64,000 bases of DNA from positions 227,964-291,963 of the forward strand of contig NZ_LMSC01000005.1 in NCBI RefSeq assembly GCF_001428025.1, given 5' to 3'. This DNA is from Phycicoccus sp. Soil748. GTDB lineage: Bacteria; Actinomycetota; Actinomycetes; Actinomycetales; Dermatophilaceae. The notes below the pieces were generated by a model, which saw only the letters and a list, made by a program, of their open reading frames with translations, did not search any database and was not told the origin of the DNA. Both the position numbers and the translations under genes were made by a program. Of this stretch, positions 44,720 to 53,137 are shown piece after piece. Position 1 is the stretch's first letter. Every line of letters starts with the position of its first letter.

Positions 44720-45745
44720 ATGCGCCAACAGCTGATCCGCTCGACGGTCCTGGCCGTCAGCCTGGCCATCCTCATCACGATGGCTCCCGTGGGTTTCGCG
44801 ATCTGGCGGGCGACGGTGCGGGGACGGGGTGCCGTGGCCCAGTGGCTCGACGCAGGCACGCCGGCCTCGACGTCGATGCGCCTCGGCGGCGTCGTCATCG
44901 CCCTCGCCGTGCTCGCGCTCGGTGCTGGGGTGTTCGTCGCGATCCAGCAGGCGCAGCGGCTCTCGCGGCCCATGACGCTGCTCGCCGACAGGGCCGAGCG
45001 GCTCGGCGCGGGCGAGTCCCGCATCCAGCCGCTGCACACCGGCATCGCCGAGCTCGACCAGGTGAGCCAGGTCCTCTCGCGCAGCGCCCAGACGCTCACG
45101 AAGTCGCTGGCGTCCGAGCGCGACTTCGCCGCCGACGCCTCGCACCAGCTGCGCACGCCGCTCACCGCGCTGCTCATGCGGCTCGAGGAGATCGCCGCCA
45201 CCGACGACCTCGAGGTCGTGCAGGAGGAGGCCAACATCGCCATCGCCCAGGTGGAGCGGCTCACCCGTGTCGTCGACGACCTCATGTCGCGCACCCGCCG
45301 CGGTGGCGACGAGCCCAAGGCGACCGTGTCGCTCGACTCGGTCATCGCGGCACTGCAGCGCGAGTGGCAGCCGGCGTTCGAGCAGGCCCGGCGCAGCGTC
45401 CGCGTCCACGGCGAGCGCGGGCTGGTCGTGCAGGCCACGCCCGTGGCCCTCTCGCAGGTCCTCTCCACGCTGCTCGAGAACTCCCTGGCGCACGGCCGCG
45501 GCACCGTCGACGTGCACGCGCGGCGCTCGGGCCCCTCGGTCGTCGTCGAGGTCAGCGACCAGGGCGAGGGAGTGCCGGCCACCATCGCGCCGCACATCTT
45601 CGAGCGTTCGGTCACCACCAGCGGCACCGGCCTCGGCTTGGCGCTCGCCCGCGACCTCGCCGAGTCCAACGGTGGCCGGCTCGAGCTCATCCAGGCCCAG
45701 CCGGCGATCTTCGCCCTGTTCCTCAGCGAGTCCGACGCCGGCTGA
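44720..45745 (+). CDS. Sensor histidine kinase
   Basis: A 341-residue membrane kinase. Two hydrophobic segments (about residues 7-30 and 53-75) enclose a very short extracytoplasmic loop, then a HAMP-like linker (RLSRPMTLLADRAERLGAG). The dimerisation helix holds the phospho-His in ADASHQLRTPLTALLMRL, and the ATP domain has ENSLAHGRG (N box), DQGEGV (G1) and GTGLGLAL (G2). It would phosphorylate the upstream regulator. The short loop suggests it senses the membrane or cell wall state, as an intramembrane-sensing kinase. Confidence 0.92.
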   Translation: MRQQLIRSTVLAVSLAILITMAPVGFAIWRATVRGRGAVAQWLDAGTPASTSMRLGGVVIALAVLALGAGVFVAIQQAQRLSRPMTLLADRAERLGAGESRIQPLHTGIAELDQVSQVLSRSAQTLTKSLASERDFAADASHQLRTPLTALLMRLEEIAATDDLEVVQEEANIAIAQVERLTRVVDDLMSRTRRGGDEPKATVSLDSVIAALQREWQPAFEQARRSVRVHGERGLVVQATPVALSQVLSTLLENSLAHGRGTVDVHARRSGPSVVVEVSDQGEGVPATIAPHIFERSVTTSGTGLGLALARDLAESNGGRLELIQAQPAIFALFLSESDAG

Positions 45746-45766
45746 CCCCGCTCTGCCCGCCGAGGT

Positions 45767-45805
45767 GCGCCTGGCCCACGAAGCTCCGTGGCCCAGGCGC
45801 CTTTT
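45767..45805 (+). terminator. Intrinsic terminator after histidine kinase
   Basis: A 14-bp stem (45767-45780 with 45787-45800), one mismatch, loop AAGCTC, followed by CTTTT. It is the clearest rho-independent terminator in the window. Confidence 0.85.
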
Positions 45806-45872
45806 CGTAGGCAGGGCAGGGGAGGGCACGGCCGGGCGGGGCGGACGGGGCGCGCGGGGCGGCGTACCCGGT

Positions 45873-46008
45873 CCGGGAACTTTCGGCCCATGGGCCGGGA
45901 GTGGGCACGAGGCTCGGTACCCCGCCGGGAACTTTCGGCCCATGGGCCGGGAGCGGGCACGGAAGCGCGGTACCCCGCCGGGAACTTTCGGCCCATGGGC
46001 CGAAAGTT
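45873..46008. repeat. Three 52-53 bp direct repeats with palindromic cores (gene-less cluster)
   Basis: The 25-nt core, beginning CCGGGAACTTTCGG and ending CCCATGGGCCG, starts at 45873, 45925 and 45978. Each core holds the palindrome CGGCCCATGGGCCG. In the last copy the palindrome extends to 26 bp (45983-46008), with outer CCGG arms as well. Linkers between copies are also similar (GGTACCCCG, GGGCACG). The 310-bp gap 45746-46055 holds this cluster and the terminator, no gene. No unique spacers are present, so it is not a CRISPR array. Confidence 0.85.
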
Positions 46009-46055
46009 AGCCGGGGTGAGGGTGGCGCGGCGGATTGGAGAGCGCCGGGCTCGGC

Positions 46056-46556
46056 TCAGTCGGCGAGCGGGGAGGTGTCCTCGAGGGGCTCGTGGCTGAA
46101 GACGAAGCGGCGGTAGGCCCAGAAGCGGAACAGCGTGCCGAGCCCGATGCCGACGACCTTGGCGGCGTTCTCCGCGGCGAGGCTCGTGTGGCCGGGCACG
46201 ATCTGGTTGGTGAGCCCGACGCAGGCGGCCTGGATCAGCAGTGCCACGCCGTTGGTGAGCGCGAACAGCATGGCCTCGTGGTGGACCGGGCGGTTGCGCC
46301 GGTGGCGGAACGTCCACATCCGGTTGCCGATCCACGCCGCGGCGGTCGCGACGGCGGCGGAGATGATGGTCGCGATGACGGCCCTCGACAGGACCCAGGT
46401 GCCCTGGCCGTGGAGCACGGTGGCGCGCAGGAGGTTGAACCCACCGATGTCGATGACGAACGCGACCGCGCCCACCACCCCGAACTTGATCATCTCGCGG
46501 TAGAGGACGTCGACGGTCCCGCGCAGGCGCGTGACGAGGGAGGGGCTCGCTGACAC
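46056..46556 (-). CDS. GtrA-family membrane protein
   Basis: A 166-residue protein with four membrane segments and the GtrA/DPMS pattern (FGVVGAVAFVIDIGGFNLLRA, AAWIGNRMWTFRHRR, LGTLFRFWAYRRFVF). GtrA proteins are thought to flip or hold lipid-linked sugars during cell-surface glycosylation. The orthologue in mycobacteria (Rv3277 region) is also next to purK. GTG 46556 has TAGGCT 6 nt upstream. It may serve the polysaccharide genes 4 kb away. Confidence 0.9.
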   Translation of the reverse strand: MSASPSLVTRLRGTVDVLYREMIKFGVVGAVAFVIDIGGFNLLRATVLHGQGTWVLSRAVIATIISAAVATAAAWIGNRMWTFRHRRNRPVHHEAMLFALTNGVALLIQAACVGLTNQIVPGHTSLAAENAAKVVGIGLGTLFRFWAYRRFVFSHEPLEDTSPLAD

Positions 46557-46562
46557 CAGTGG

Positions 46563-46568
46563 AGCCTA
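46563..46568 (-). promoter_or_regulatory. Putative -10 box (TAGGCT) of the GtrA gene
   Basis: The minus-strand TAGGCT ends 6 nt before GTG 46556. Confidence 0.45.
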
Positions 46569-46649
46569 TCGGCGGCCCCTGTGTGCTGCGTGCCGGCCAC
46601 GCGCGGTCCCGACCGATGAGGTGGCGGCAGGGGTCCCGGCGGCGGCCGA

Positions 46650-46655
46650 TATCCT
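46650..46655 (+). promoter_or_regulatory. Putative -10 box (TATCCT) of purKE
   Basis: TATCCT ends 6 nt before GTG 46662. Confidence 0.5.
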
Positions 46656-46661
46656 CGCCGC

Positions 46662-47858
46662 GTGACCTCACCGCAGCGTGCTCCCGGAGGGTTCCCGGTC
46701 GTCGGCGTCATCGGCGGGGGGCAGCTGGCGCGGATGTGCGCCGGCCCCGCGGCCGAGCTGTCGGTGACCCTCAGCGTCCTGGCGGAGGCGCCGGACGCCG
46801 CAGCAGCGCAGGTCGTGCCGCACTCGCCGGTCGGTGACCACACCGACGTCGACGACGTGCTCGACTTCGCCAAGCACTGCGACGTCGTGACCTTCGACCA
46901 CGAGCACGTGCCGCCGGCCGTCCTCGAGGCGCTGGTCTCGTCCAGGGTGCCGCTGCACCCGACCCCCGAGGCGCTGCACTTCGCCCAGGACAAGCTGGCC
47001 ATGCGCGAGCGCCTCGGCGCCATCGGGGTCGCGTGCCCCCAGTGGGCCAGGGCCCGCACGGCCTCGGACGTCGAAGCGTTCGCCGAGCGGGTGGGCTGGC
47101 CGGTGGTCGCCAAGACGCCGCGCGGTGGCTACGACGGCAAGGGCGTGCGTGTCATCGACTCCGCTGCCGACGTCGCCGACTGGCTGGAGCAGGTGGGCTC
47201 GCCGGGCGCGCTGCGCGACGGCGTGCTGCTGGAGGAGAAGGTCGACTTCGTCCGCGAGCTGGCCGTCCTCATCGCGCGCAGCCCGTCCAACCAGGCTGCC
47301 GCCTGGCCGGTCGTCGAGACCGTCCAGACCGACGGCATCTGCACCGAGGTCCTGGCCCCGGCCCCCGACCTCGACGCCGACCTCGCCGCGGTCGCCACCG
47401 AGGCGGGCCTGCGGATCGCCGAGGAGCTCGGCGTCACCGGTGTCTTCGCGGTGGAGATGTTCGAGGTGCGCGACCCCGCGACCGGCGCGGCAGCGTACGT
47501 CGTGAACGAGCTCGCCATGCGCCCCCACAACAGCGGGCACTGGTCGATGGACGGCGCGGTGACGGGCCAGTTCGAGCAGCACCTCCGGGCGGTGCTCGAC
47601 CTCCCGCTGGGCGCGCCCACGCCGCGCGCCCCGTTCACGGTCATGGCCAACGTCCTCGGCGGCGACTACCCCGACCTGTACCCCGCCTACCGCCACATCA
47701 TGGCCAGGGACCCCGGGCTCAAGGTGCACATGTACGGCAAGTCCGTCCGGCCGGGCCGCAAGATCGGGCACGTGACCGTCAGCGGCACCGACCTGGAGGA
47801 CCTGCGCGAGCGGGCCCGCCACGCGGCCGACTACCTCGCAGGAGTGATCACCGAATGA
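46662..47858 (+). CDS. purK: N5-carboxyaminoimidazole ribonucleotide synthase
   Basis: A 398-residue ATP-grasp enzyme of purine synthesis, forming N5-CAIR from AIR, bicarbonate and ATP. It has [11 protein letters not shown] near residue 15, [12 protein letters not shown] near 78, the [12 protein letters not shown] loop near 148, and EMFEVRD ... [14 protein letters not shown] near 285. GTG start at 46662. The stop overlaps the purE start (ATGA at 47855-47858). Confidence 0.95.
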   Translation: MTSPQRAPGGFPVVGVIGGGQLARMCAGPAAELSVTLSVLAEAPDAAAAQVVPHSPVGDHTDVDDVLDFAKHCDVVTFDHEHVPPAVLEALVSSRVPLHPTPEALHFAQDKLAMRERLGAIGVACPQWARARTASDVEAFAERVGWPVVAKTPRGGYDGKGVRVIDSAADVADWLEQVGSPGALRDGVLLEEKVDFVRELAVLIARSPSNQAAAWPVVETVQTDGICTEVLAPAPDLDADLAAVATEAGLRIAEELGVTGVFAVEMFEVRDPATGAAAYVVNELAMRPHNSGHWSMDGAVTGQFEQHLRAVLDLPLGAPTPRAPFTVMANVLGGDYPDLYPAYRHIMARDPGLKVHMYGKSVRPGRKIGHVTVSGTDLEDLRERARHAADYLAGVITE

Positions 47859-48376
47859 GCGACCAGCAGGCACCCCTCGTCGGGGTCGTCATGGGCAGCG
47901 ACAGCGACTGGCCCGTCATGGAGCTCGCGGCGCAGGCGCTCGAGGAGTTCGGGGTGCCCTACGAGGCAGATGTCGTCTCGGCGCACCGCATGCCCGAGGA
48001 GATGATCGCCTACGGACAGCGCGCTGCCGACCGCGGCCTGCGCGTCATCATCGCCGGCGCGGGTGGCGCCGCGCACCTGCCCGGCATGCTCGCCGCCGTG
48101 ACGCCGCTGCCCGTGGTCGGCGTGCCGGTGCCGCTCAAGCACCTCGACGGCATGGACTCACTGCTGTCGATCGTGCAGATGCCGGCCGGCGTGCCCGTCG
48201 CCACCGTCTCGGTCGGGGGGGCCCGCAACGCCGGGCTGCTGGCCGTGCGCGTCCTGGCCGCGGGGGAGGGCCCGTATGCAGCGGGGCTGCGCGAGGCCAT
48301 GGCGCGGTTCCAGGGCGACCTGCGCGACCAGGCCCACGCCAAGGGCGCTGCGCTGCGGGAGCGCCGCACCCGCTGA
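47855..48376 (+). CDS. purE: N5-carboxyaminoimidazole ribonucleotide mutase
   Basis: A 173-residue mutase converting N5-CAIR to CAIR. The signature [22 protein letters not shown] with the catalytic His, and [12 protein letters not shown] are complete. It is coupled to purK. In many actinobacteria a FadE25-type acyl-CoA dehydrogenase follows directly; here that gene lies 13 kb further on, after a polysaccharide locus. Confidence 0.96.
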   Translation: MSDQQAPLVGVVMGSDSDWPVMELAAQALEEFGVPYEADVVSAHRMPEEMIAYGQRAADRGLRVIIAGAGGAAHLPGMLAAVTPLPVVGVPVPLKHLDGMDSLLSIVQMPAGVPVATVSVGGARNAGLLAVRVLAAGEGPYAAGLREAMARFQGDLRDQAHAKGAALRERRTR

Positions 48377-48378
48377 CC

Positions 48379-49389
48379 TCAGGGCTCGAGGGTCGGGATG
48401 TCCGACTCCCAGTAGGACGCCGTGAGCCTGGCGTCCCAGGCGCCGGGGACCTTGCTCAGCTGCTTGATCGTCGTCGACGTGCCGCGGTAGCCGAACACCT
48501 CGTAGACCCGGGCGACGTCGGTGCTGCTGTTCGTCGCCAGCAGGACCCAGGTGTTGCGCCCGCAGTTGTCGAGCGCCAGGCCGTCGAAGGTCCACGTCGA
48601 ACCGCGCAGGAGCGTCAGCCTGGGGGCGAAGGCGCCGCTGCGCTTCATGGTGACGAGGTAGAGCGCGCCCTTCTTCGTCGTCATGAGCAGCGCGTCGACG
48701 GCCGTGGTGTCGTCCCAGGGCCGGTACTGGTAGGCCAGCGTCATCGCAGTCACAGCGCCGAAGCCGGCCTTGGCCCCCGCGGCGGCGACGGTCGGTGATC
48801 CCCAGGTCTTCTCGGAGACCTTGTAGCGGGCGAGGTTGCCGGTGCGCCCGCTGACGGCGTAGAGGTAGCCGCTCTTGGTCGACTCGGGATTGCGGTCCGA
48901 CGCGTCGACCATCTTCGTGACGGCGCCCCAGCCGGTGCCGAACTTCTTCTCGGTGTAGGCCTTGGTCTGCTTGACGGTGTTGTAGTGCGTCGTCCCGAAC
49001 ACGAGCCGGTCGGTGCGGATCGCGAACTGCCTCGTGTAGAGGTAGCGGGGCGGGGAGTAGGTGCTGTCCCACTGGGAGCTGGCCCCCGCCATGGCGGTCA
49101 CGTGTGCCGGGGCGGTGTAGATCCGCTCGGCGTAGGGCGCCTTGCTGTAGTCCGTGCTGTCGAAGACCTGCTGCGTGAGGTTCGCATCCGGTTCGACCGT
49201 GGTGGCCTCGAGGCGGCAGCCCGGGCTGCTGGGCGAGACCGCCGCCGTCGTCGCAGGAGCCGCGGCCGGCACGTGGGCGGGGGCCGCCGCACTCGAGCCG
49301 GCGGTGGCGAGCGCCGATGCAGCGAGTGCGGTCACTGCGGTGACGGCGGCCAGGCGGGCGCGGACGGACGTGGCGAGCACGGCGGACAT
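48379..49389 (-). CDS. Secreted protein of unknown function
   Basis: A 336-residue protein with a long Ala-rich Sec signal peptide (cleavage likely after residues 34-37) and a low-complexity Ala/Pro stretch before the mature part. The mature part is rich in Tyr, Thr, Ser and Trp and has recurring segments such as YLYAVSGRTGNLARYKV, ALYLVTMKRSGAF and VLLATNSS, spaced about 55-60 residues. This suggests a beta-propeller like tachylectin or similar sugar-binding proteins. Two cysteines (GCRLE, DNCGRN) could form a disulfide. I do not recognise the family. It is convergent with purE (2-bp gap). Confidence 0.75.
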   Translation of the reverse strand: MSAVLATSVRARLAAVTAVTALAASALATAGSSAAAPAHVPAAAPATTAAVSPSSPGCRLEATTVEPDANLTQQVFDSTDYSKAPYAERIYTAPAHVTAMAGASSQWDSTYSPPRYLYTRQFAIRTDRLVFGTTHYNTVKQTKAYTEKKFGTGWGAVTKMVDASDRNPESTKSGYLYAVSGRTGNLARYKVSEKTWGSPTVAAAGAKAGFGAVTAMTLAYQYRPWDDTTAVDALLMTTKKGALYLVTMKRSGAFAPRLTLLRGSTWTFDGLALDNCGRNTWVLLATNSSTDVARVYEVFGYRGTSTTIKQLSKVPGAWDARLTASYWESDIPTLEP

Positions 49390-49483
49390 GGGTTCCCCTC
49401 ACGGTACGGCGCGGCGATCCCCCCGGCGTTCCCCTCGAACGCCCGTGTGCCGGGCCGGGCCCAGTGTGGCAGCCGCGGCGCCC

Positions 49484-49939
49484 TCAGCGGGCCATTCCGC
49501 CGGACCGAACTCCCCGCCACTCGATCTTGGGGCAGGTGTCCATGACGACCCCGAGCCCCGCCGCGCGCGCCCGCTCCGCTGCGGCCTCGTCCACCACGCC
49601 GAGCTGCATCCAGACCGCGTCGATGGTGAGGCGGTCCTTGTTGGCGATGGCGTCGTCGACCACGGCACCCACGTGCTCGGAGCTCACGAAGCAGTCGACG
49701 ACCTTGATGTCGGTCCCGTCGGGGATGTCGGCGAGCGAGGCGTAGCCCTTCTCCCCGTGCACGGTCTCCGCAGCGGGGTGGACCGGGATGATGCCCTTGC
49801 CCAGCTCGACCTTGAGCCAGCGCGACACGTCGAACGCCGGCCGGTCCTGGTTGGACGACAGGCCCACCACCACCCAGGTGCCGGGGTCGGCCAGGAGCTC
49901 ACGGACCAGCTCGGGGTCGTTCTGGTGCTTCAGCGTCAT
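49484..49939 (-). CDS. CoA-binding domain protein (YccU-like)
   Basis: A 151-residue Rossmann-fold CoA-binding protein (WVVVGLSSNQDRPAFDVSRWL near residue 21, IIPVHPAAETVHGEKGYASL near 49, VWMQLGVVDEAAAERARAAG near 108, VVMDTCPKIEW near 132). Related proteins bind CoA or NAD but their cellular role is not settled. ATG start at 49939. Nothing in the 199-bp gap before the next gene except a hairpin and a putative -10 box. Confidence 0.88.
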   Translation of the reverse strand: MTLKHQNDPELVRELLADPGTWVVVGLSSNQDRPAFDVSRWLKVELGKGIIPVHPAAETVHGEKGYASLADIPDGTDIKVVDCFVSSEHVGAVVDDAIANKDRLTIDAVWMQLGVVDEAAAERARAAGLGVVMDTCPKIEWRGVRSGGMAR

Positions 49940-50082
49940 ACCGGCAGCATCACACGTCCACCCGAGGGCGCAACCTTCGTCGGCGGTGCGTGCCCGGAGC
50001 CGCGCGCAGGCCGCGGCGGGCGGCGCTGTGGCCGCGGTCGGCGGCGACGTGCCCGCAGCGGGCCGCCGGCAGGCCCGGGCAA

Positions 50083-50107
50083 GGGCCTGGTGATCAGGCC
50101 CTAAGAT
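50083..50107 (+). promoter_or_regulatory. Inverted repeat abutting the -10 box of the polysaccharide operon
   Basis: GGGCCTG-GTGAT-CAGGCCC (50083-50101) is a perfect 7-bp inverted repeat. TAAGAT (50102-50107) follows at once, and the operon's first start, GTG-type region replaced by ATG-like GTG 50139, has GAAGGA upstream. The repeat may be an operator or a terminator end. Confidence 0.35.
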
Positions 50108-50138
50108 CGTCCGCGGACCCCAACCGTGAAGGAACACC

Positions 50139-51443
50139 GTGAAGATCACCGTCGTCGGCCTCGGCAAGATCGGCCTGCCCCTGGCTGTGCAGTTCGCCAA
50201 GTCTGGACACGACGTCCTCGGAGCTGACGTGAGCCAGCCCGTCGTGGACCAGGTCAACGCCGGGACCGAGCCGTTCCCCGGGGAGGCGCACCTGGCTGAG
50301 TACCTCGCCGAGGTCGTGCCCGCCGGCAAGCTGAAGGCCACCACCGACACCGCCGCCGCGGTCGCCGAGAGCGACGCCGTCGTGGTCGTGGTGCCGCTGT
50401 TCGTCGACGAGGAGGCCCGCCCCGACTTCGGGTGGATGGACTCCGCCACCGACGACATCGCCCGCGGCCTCAAGCCCGGCACCCTCGTCATCTACGAGAC
50501 CACCCTCCCGGTCGGCACCACCCGCCTCCGGTGGAAGCCGAAGCTGGAGCAGGGCAGCGGCCTGGCCGAGGGCAGCGACTTCCACCTCGTGTTCTCGCCC
50601 GAGCGCGTGCTGACGGGTCGTGTCTTCGAGGACCTTCGCAAGTACCCCAAGCTCCTCGGCGGCCTGTCCGATGCCGGTGCGGCCAAGGCCGTCGAGTTCT
50701 ACGAGCAGGTGCTGCAGTTCGACGACCGCCCCGACCTCGAGCGCGGCAACGGCGTGTGGGACCTCGGCAGCGCGGAGGCCGCCGAGATGGCCAAGCTCGC
50801 CGAGACCACCTACCGCGACGTCAACATCGGCCTCGCCAACCAGTTCGGCGCGTTCGCCGCGAAGAACGGCATCGACGTCTTCCAGGTCATCGAGGCCAGC
50901 AACTCCCAGCCCTACAGCCACATCCACCGCCCCGGCATCGCCGTCGGCGGCCACTGCATCCCGGTCTACCCGCGGCTGTACCTGTGGAACGACCCGGACG
51001 CGACGGTCGTGCGCGCCGCCCGCGAAGCGAACGCCGCGATGCCGGCCTACACCGTGGGCCTGACCGTGGGTGCGGCCGGTGGCAGCCTCGCCGGCAAGAA
51101 GGTCGCCGTCCTCGGCGCCTCCTACCGCGGCGGGGTCAAGGAGACCGCGTTCTCCGGCGTCTTCGCCACGGTCGACGCGCTGCGCGAGGCCGGCGCGCAG
51201 GTCGTGGTGCACGACCCGATGTACTCCGCGGACGAGCTCGCGAAGTTCGGCTGGGACGCCTACACGCTCGGTGACCCGGTCGAGGTCGTCGTCGTCCAGG
51301 CCGACCACGCGGAGTACCGCGACCTGTCCGCCAAGGACTTCCCGGACGTGCAGGTCGTCGTCGACGGTCGCCGCGTCCTGGACGCCGACCGCTTCGAGGG
51401 CGTGCGCTTCCTCGTCGTCGGCCAGGCCGAGAAGGTCGGCTGA
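50139..51443 (+). CDS. UDP-N-acetylglucosamine 6-dehydrogenase-like nucleotide-sugar dehydrogenase (WbpA-like)
   Basis: A 434-residue NAD-dependent UDP-sugar dehydrogenase. It has the N-terminal VVGLGKIGLPLAVQFA, ETTLPVGTTR, FSPERVLTGRVFEDL, and GGHCIPVYPR with the catalytic Cys. It oxidises C6 to the uronic acid. The following three genes are the acetyltransferase, aminotransferase and 3-dehydrogenase needed to make a 2,3-diacetamido sugar, so UDP-GlcNAc to UDP-GlcNAcA is the likely reaction. GTG start at 50139 with GAAGGA 6-7 nt upstream. The next gene starts 3 nt after its stop. Confidence 0.9.
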   Translation: MKITVVGLGKIGLPLAVQFAKSGHDVLGADVSQPVVDQVNAGTEPFPGEAHLAEYLAEVVPAGKLKATTDTAAAVAESDAVVVVVPLFVDEEARPDFGWMDSATDDIARGLKPGTLVIYETTLPVGTTRLRWKPKLEQGSGLAEGSDFHLVFSPERVLTGRVFEDLRKYPKLLGGLSDAGAAKAVEFYEQVLQFDDRPDLERGNGVWDLGSAEAAEMAKLAETTYRDVNIGLANQFGAFAAKNGIDVFQVIEASNSQPYSHIHRPGIAVGGHCIPVYPRLYLWNDPDATVVRAAREANAAMPAYTVGLTVGAAGGSLAGKKVAVLGASYRGGVKETAFSGVFATVDALREAGAQVVVHDPMYSADELAKFGWDAYTLGDPVEVVVVQADHAEYRDLSAKDFPDVQVVVDGRRVLDADRFEGVRFLVVGQAEKVG

Positions 51444-51446
51444 GGC

Positions 51447-52046
51447 ATGGCGGTCCGGATCGTCGACTCGGCCGACGTCGCCGAGGGCGCGAGCATCGGT
51501 GACGGCTCGTCCATCTGGCACCTCGCGCAGGTGCGCGAGGGAGCCGTCCTCGGCGAGAACTGCGTCGTCGGGCGCGGCGCCTACGTCGGCACCGGCGTGC
51601 AGATGGGCGACAACTGCAAGCTGCAGAACTACGCCCTGGTCTACGAGCCCGCCGTCCTCGAGGACGGCGTCTTCGTGGGGCCGGCCGTCGTCTTCACCAA
51701 CGACCACTTCCCGCGCGCCGTCAGCCCCGACGGCACGATCAAGACCGGCGACGACTGGGAGGCGGTCGGGGTCACCTGCCGCACCGGCGCGTCGATCGGG
51801 GCCCGCAGCGTCTGCGTGGCCCCGGTGACCATCGGACGGTGGGCCCTCGTGGCCGCCGGGTCCGTCGTCACCAAGGACGTCCCCGACTTCGCCCTCGTGG
51901 CGGGCGTCCCGGCCAAGCGCATCCGCTGGGTCGGCAAGGCGGGCGTCCCCCTCGAGCAGGACGAGTCCGGCACCTGGGTCTGCCCGCAGACCGGGGACCA
52001 CTACACCGAGCACGACAACACCCTGACGGAGGCCGTCGCACCATGA
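51447..52046 (+). CDS. Hexapeptide-repeat N-acetyltransferase (WbpD-like)
   Basis: A 199-residue left-handed beta-helix acyltransferase with many hexapeptide turns (SIGDGSSIWHLAQVREGAVL, VGRGAYVGTGVQMGDNCKLQNYALV, TNDHFPRAV). TNDHFPRA matches acetyltransferases acting on UDP-3-amino-uronic acids (WbpD). It would acetylate the 3-amino group using acetyl-CoA. The stop overlaps the aminotransferase start (ATGA). Confidence 0.9.
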   Translation: MAVRIVDSADVAEGASIGDGSSIWHLAQVREGAVLGENCVVGRGAYVGTGVQMGDNCKLQNYALVYEPAVLEDGVFVGPAVVFTNDHFPRAVSPDGTIKTGDDWEAVGVTCRTGASIGARSVCVAPVTIGRWALVAAGSVVTKDVPDFALVAGVPAKRIRWVGKAGVPLEQDESGTWVCPQTGDHYTEHDNTLTEAVAP

Positions 52047-53137
52047 CCGAGTTCATTCCCCCTGCCAAGCCGCTGGTCGGCGACGAGGAGCGTGAGGCGG
52101 TCGACCGCGTCCTGCGCAGCGGCATGCTTGCCCAGGGCCCGGAGGTCAAGGCCTTCGAGGAGGAGTTCTCCGCGCACTTCGGCCTCGGGCGGGCGTGTGT
52201 CGCGGTCAACTCCGGCACCTCGGGTCAGCACCTCGGGCTGCTGTCCTCCGGGGTCAAGGCGGGTGACGAGGTGATCGTGCCGTCGTTCACGTTCGCGGCG
52301 ACGGCCAACTCGGTCGCGCTGACGGGGGCGACCCCGGTGTTCGCGGACATCTCGGCCGACGACTTCTGCCTGGACCCGGCTGCGGTCGAGGCCGCGGTCA
52401 CGGAGAGGACGGTCGGGATCATGCCGGTCCACCTGTACGGGCACCCGGCGAAGATGGACCAGCTGATGGCCATCGCGGACAAGCACGGCCTGCAGGTCTA
52501 CGAGGACGCGGCGCAGGCCCATGGTGCGTCGCTGAACGGGACCCCGGTGGGTGCGTTCGGCACGTTCGCGATGTTCTCGCTGTACCCGACCAAGAACATG
52601 ACGTCCGGTGAGGGTGGCATGGTGTCGGTGGCGAACGCGGAGGTCGAGCGCCTCATGCGCCTGTACCGCAACCAGGGCATGGAGAAGCAGTACCACAACG
52701 AGGTCGTCGGCTTTAACATGCGCATGACCGACATCCACGCCGCGATCGGGCGGGTGCAGCTGACCAAGGTCGGTGCCTGGACCAAGCAGCGCCAGGAGAA
52801 CGCCGCGTTCCTGTCGGCCAACCTGGAGGGTGTCACGACGCCGCCGGTGGCCGAGGGCGCCGTGCACGTCTACCACCAGTACACGGTGCGGGTGCCGCAG
52901 GACCGTGACGGCCTGGCCGCTGCGCTGCGCGAGGAGTACAACATCGGCTCGGGCATGTTCTACCCCGTGCCGAACCACCGCCTGGCCCCGTTCGTGGGTG
53001 ACGGCAGCGTCGACCTGCCCGAGACGGAGAAGGCTGCCGCCGAGTGCCTGTCGCTGCCGGTGCACCCGTCGCTGAGCCAGGACGACCTGGAGCGGATCGT
53101 CACTGCGGTCAACGCACTGGCGAAGGCCGGTGCCTGA
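52043..53137 (+). CDS. DegT/DnrJ/EryC1 sugar aminotransferase (WbpE-like)
   Basis: A 364-residue PLP-dependent aminotransferase. SGTSGQHLGLL, the EDAAQAHGA block with the PLP Asp, and the Schiff-base lysine in LYPTKNMTSGEGG are present, as are YRNQGM and the late FYPVPNH. It would place an amino group at C3 using glutamate. It overlaps the genes on both sides (ATGA and TGATG), so all four enzymes are made together. Confidence 0.92.
   Translation: MTEFIPPAKPLVGDEEREAVDRVLRSGMLAQGPEVKAFEEEFSAHFGLGRACVAVNSGTSGQHLGLLSSGVKAGDEVIVPSFTFAATANSVALTGATPVFADISADDFCLDPAAVEAAVTERTVGIMPVHLYGHPAKMDQLMAIADKHGLQVYEDAAQAHGASLNGTPVGAFGTFAMFSLYPTKNMTSGEGGMVSVANAEVERLMRLYRNQGMEKQYHNEVVGFNMRMTDIHAAIGRVQLTKVGAWTKQRQENAAFLSANLEGVTTPPVAEGAVHVYHQYTVRVPQDRDGLAAALREEYNIGSGMFYPVPNHRLAPFVGDGSVDLPETEKAAAECLSLPVHPSLSQDDLERIVTAVNALAKAGA

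Noticed and set aside
43217-45943. A 908-codon minus-strand open frame across the enoyl-CoA hydratase and two-component genes
   Set aside because: Antisense to three well-supported genes, with a shadow-type composition.
45873-46008. CRISPR array
   Set aside because: Only three units, repeats contiguous with similar linkers and no unique spacers, no cas genes in the window.
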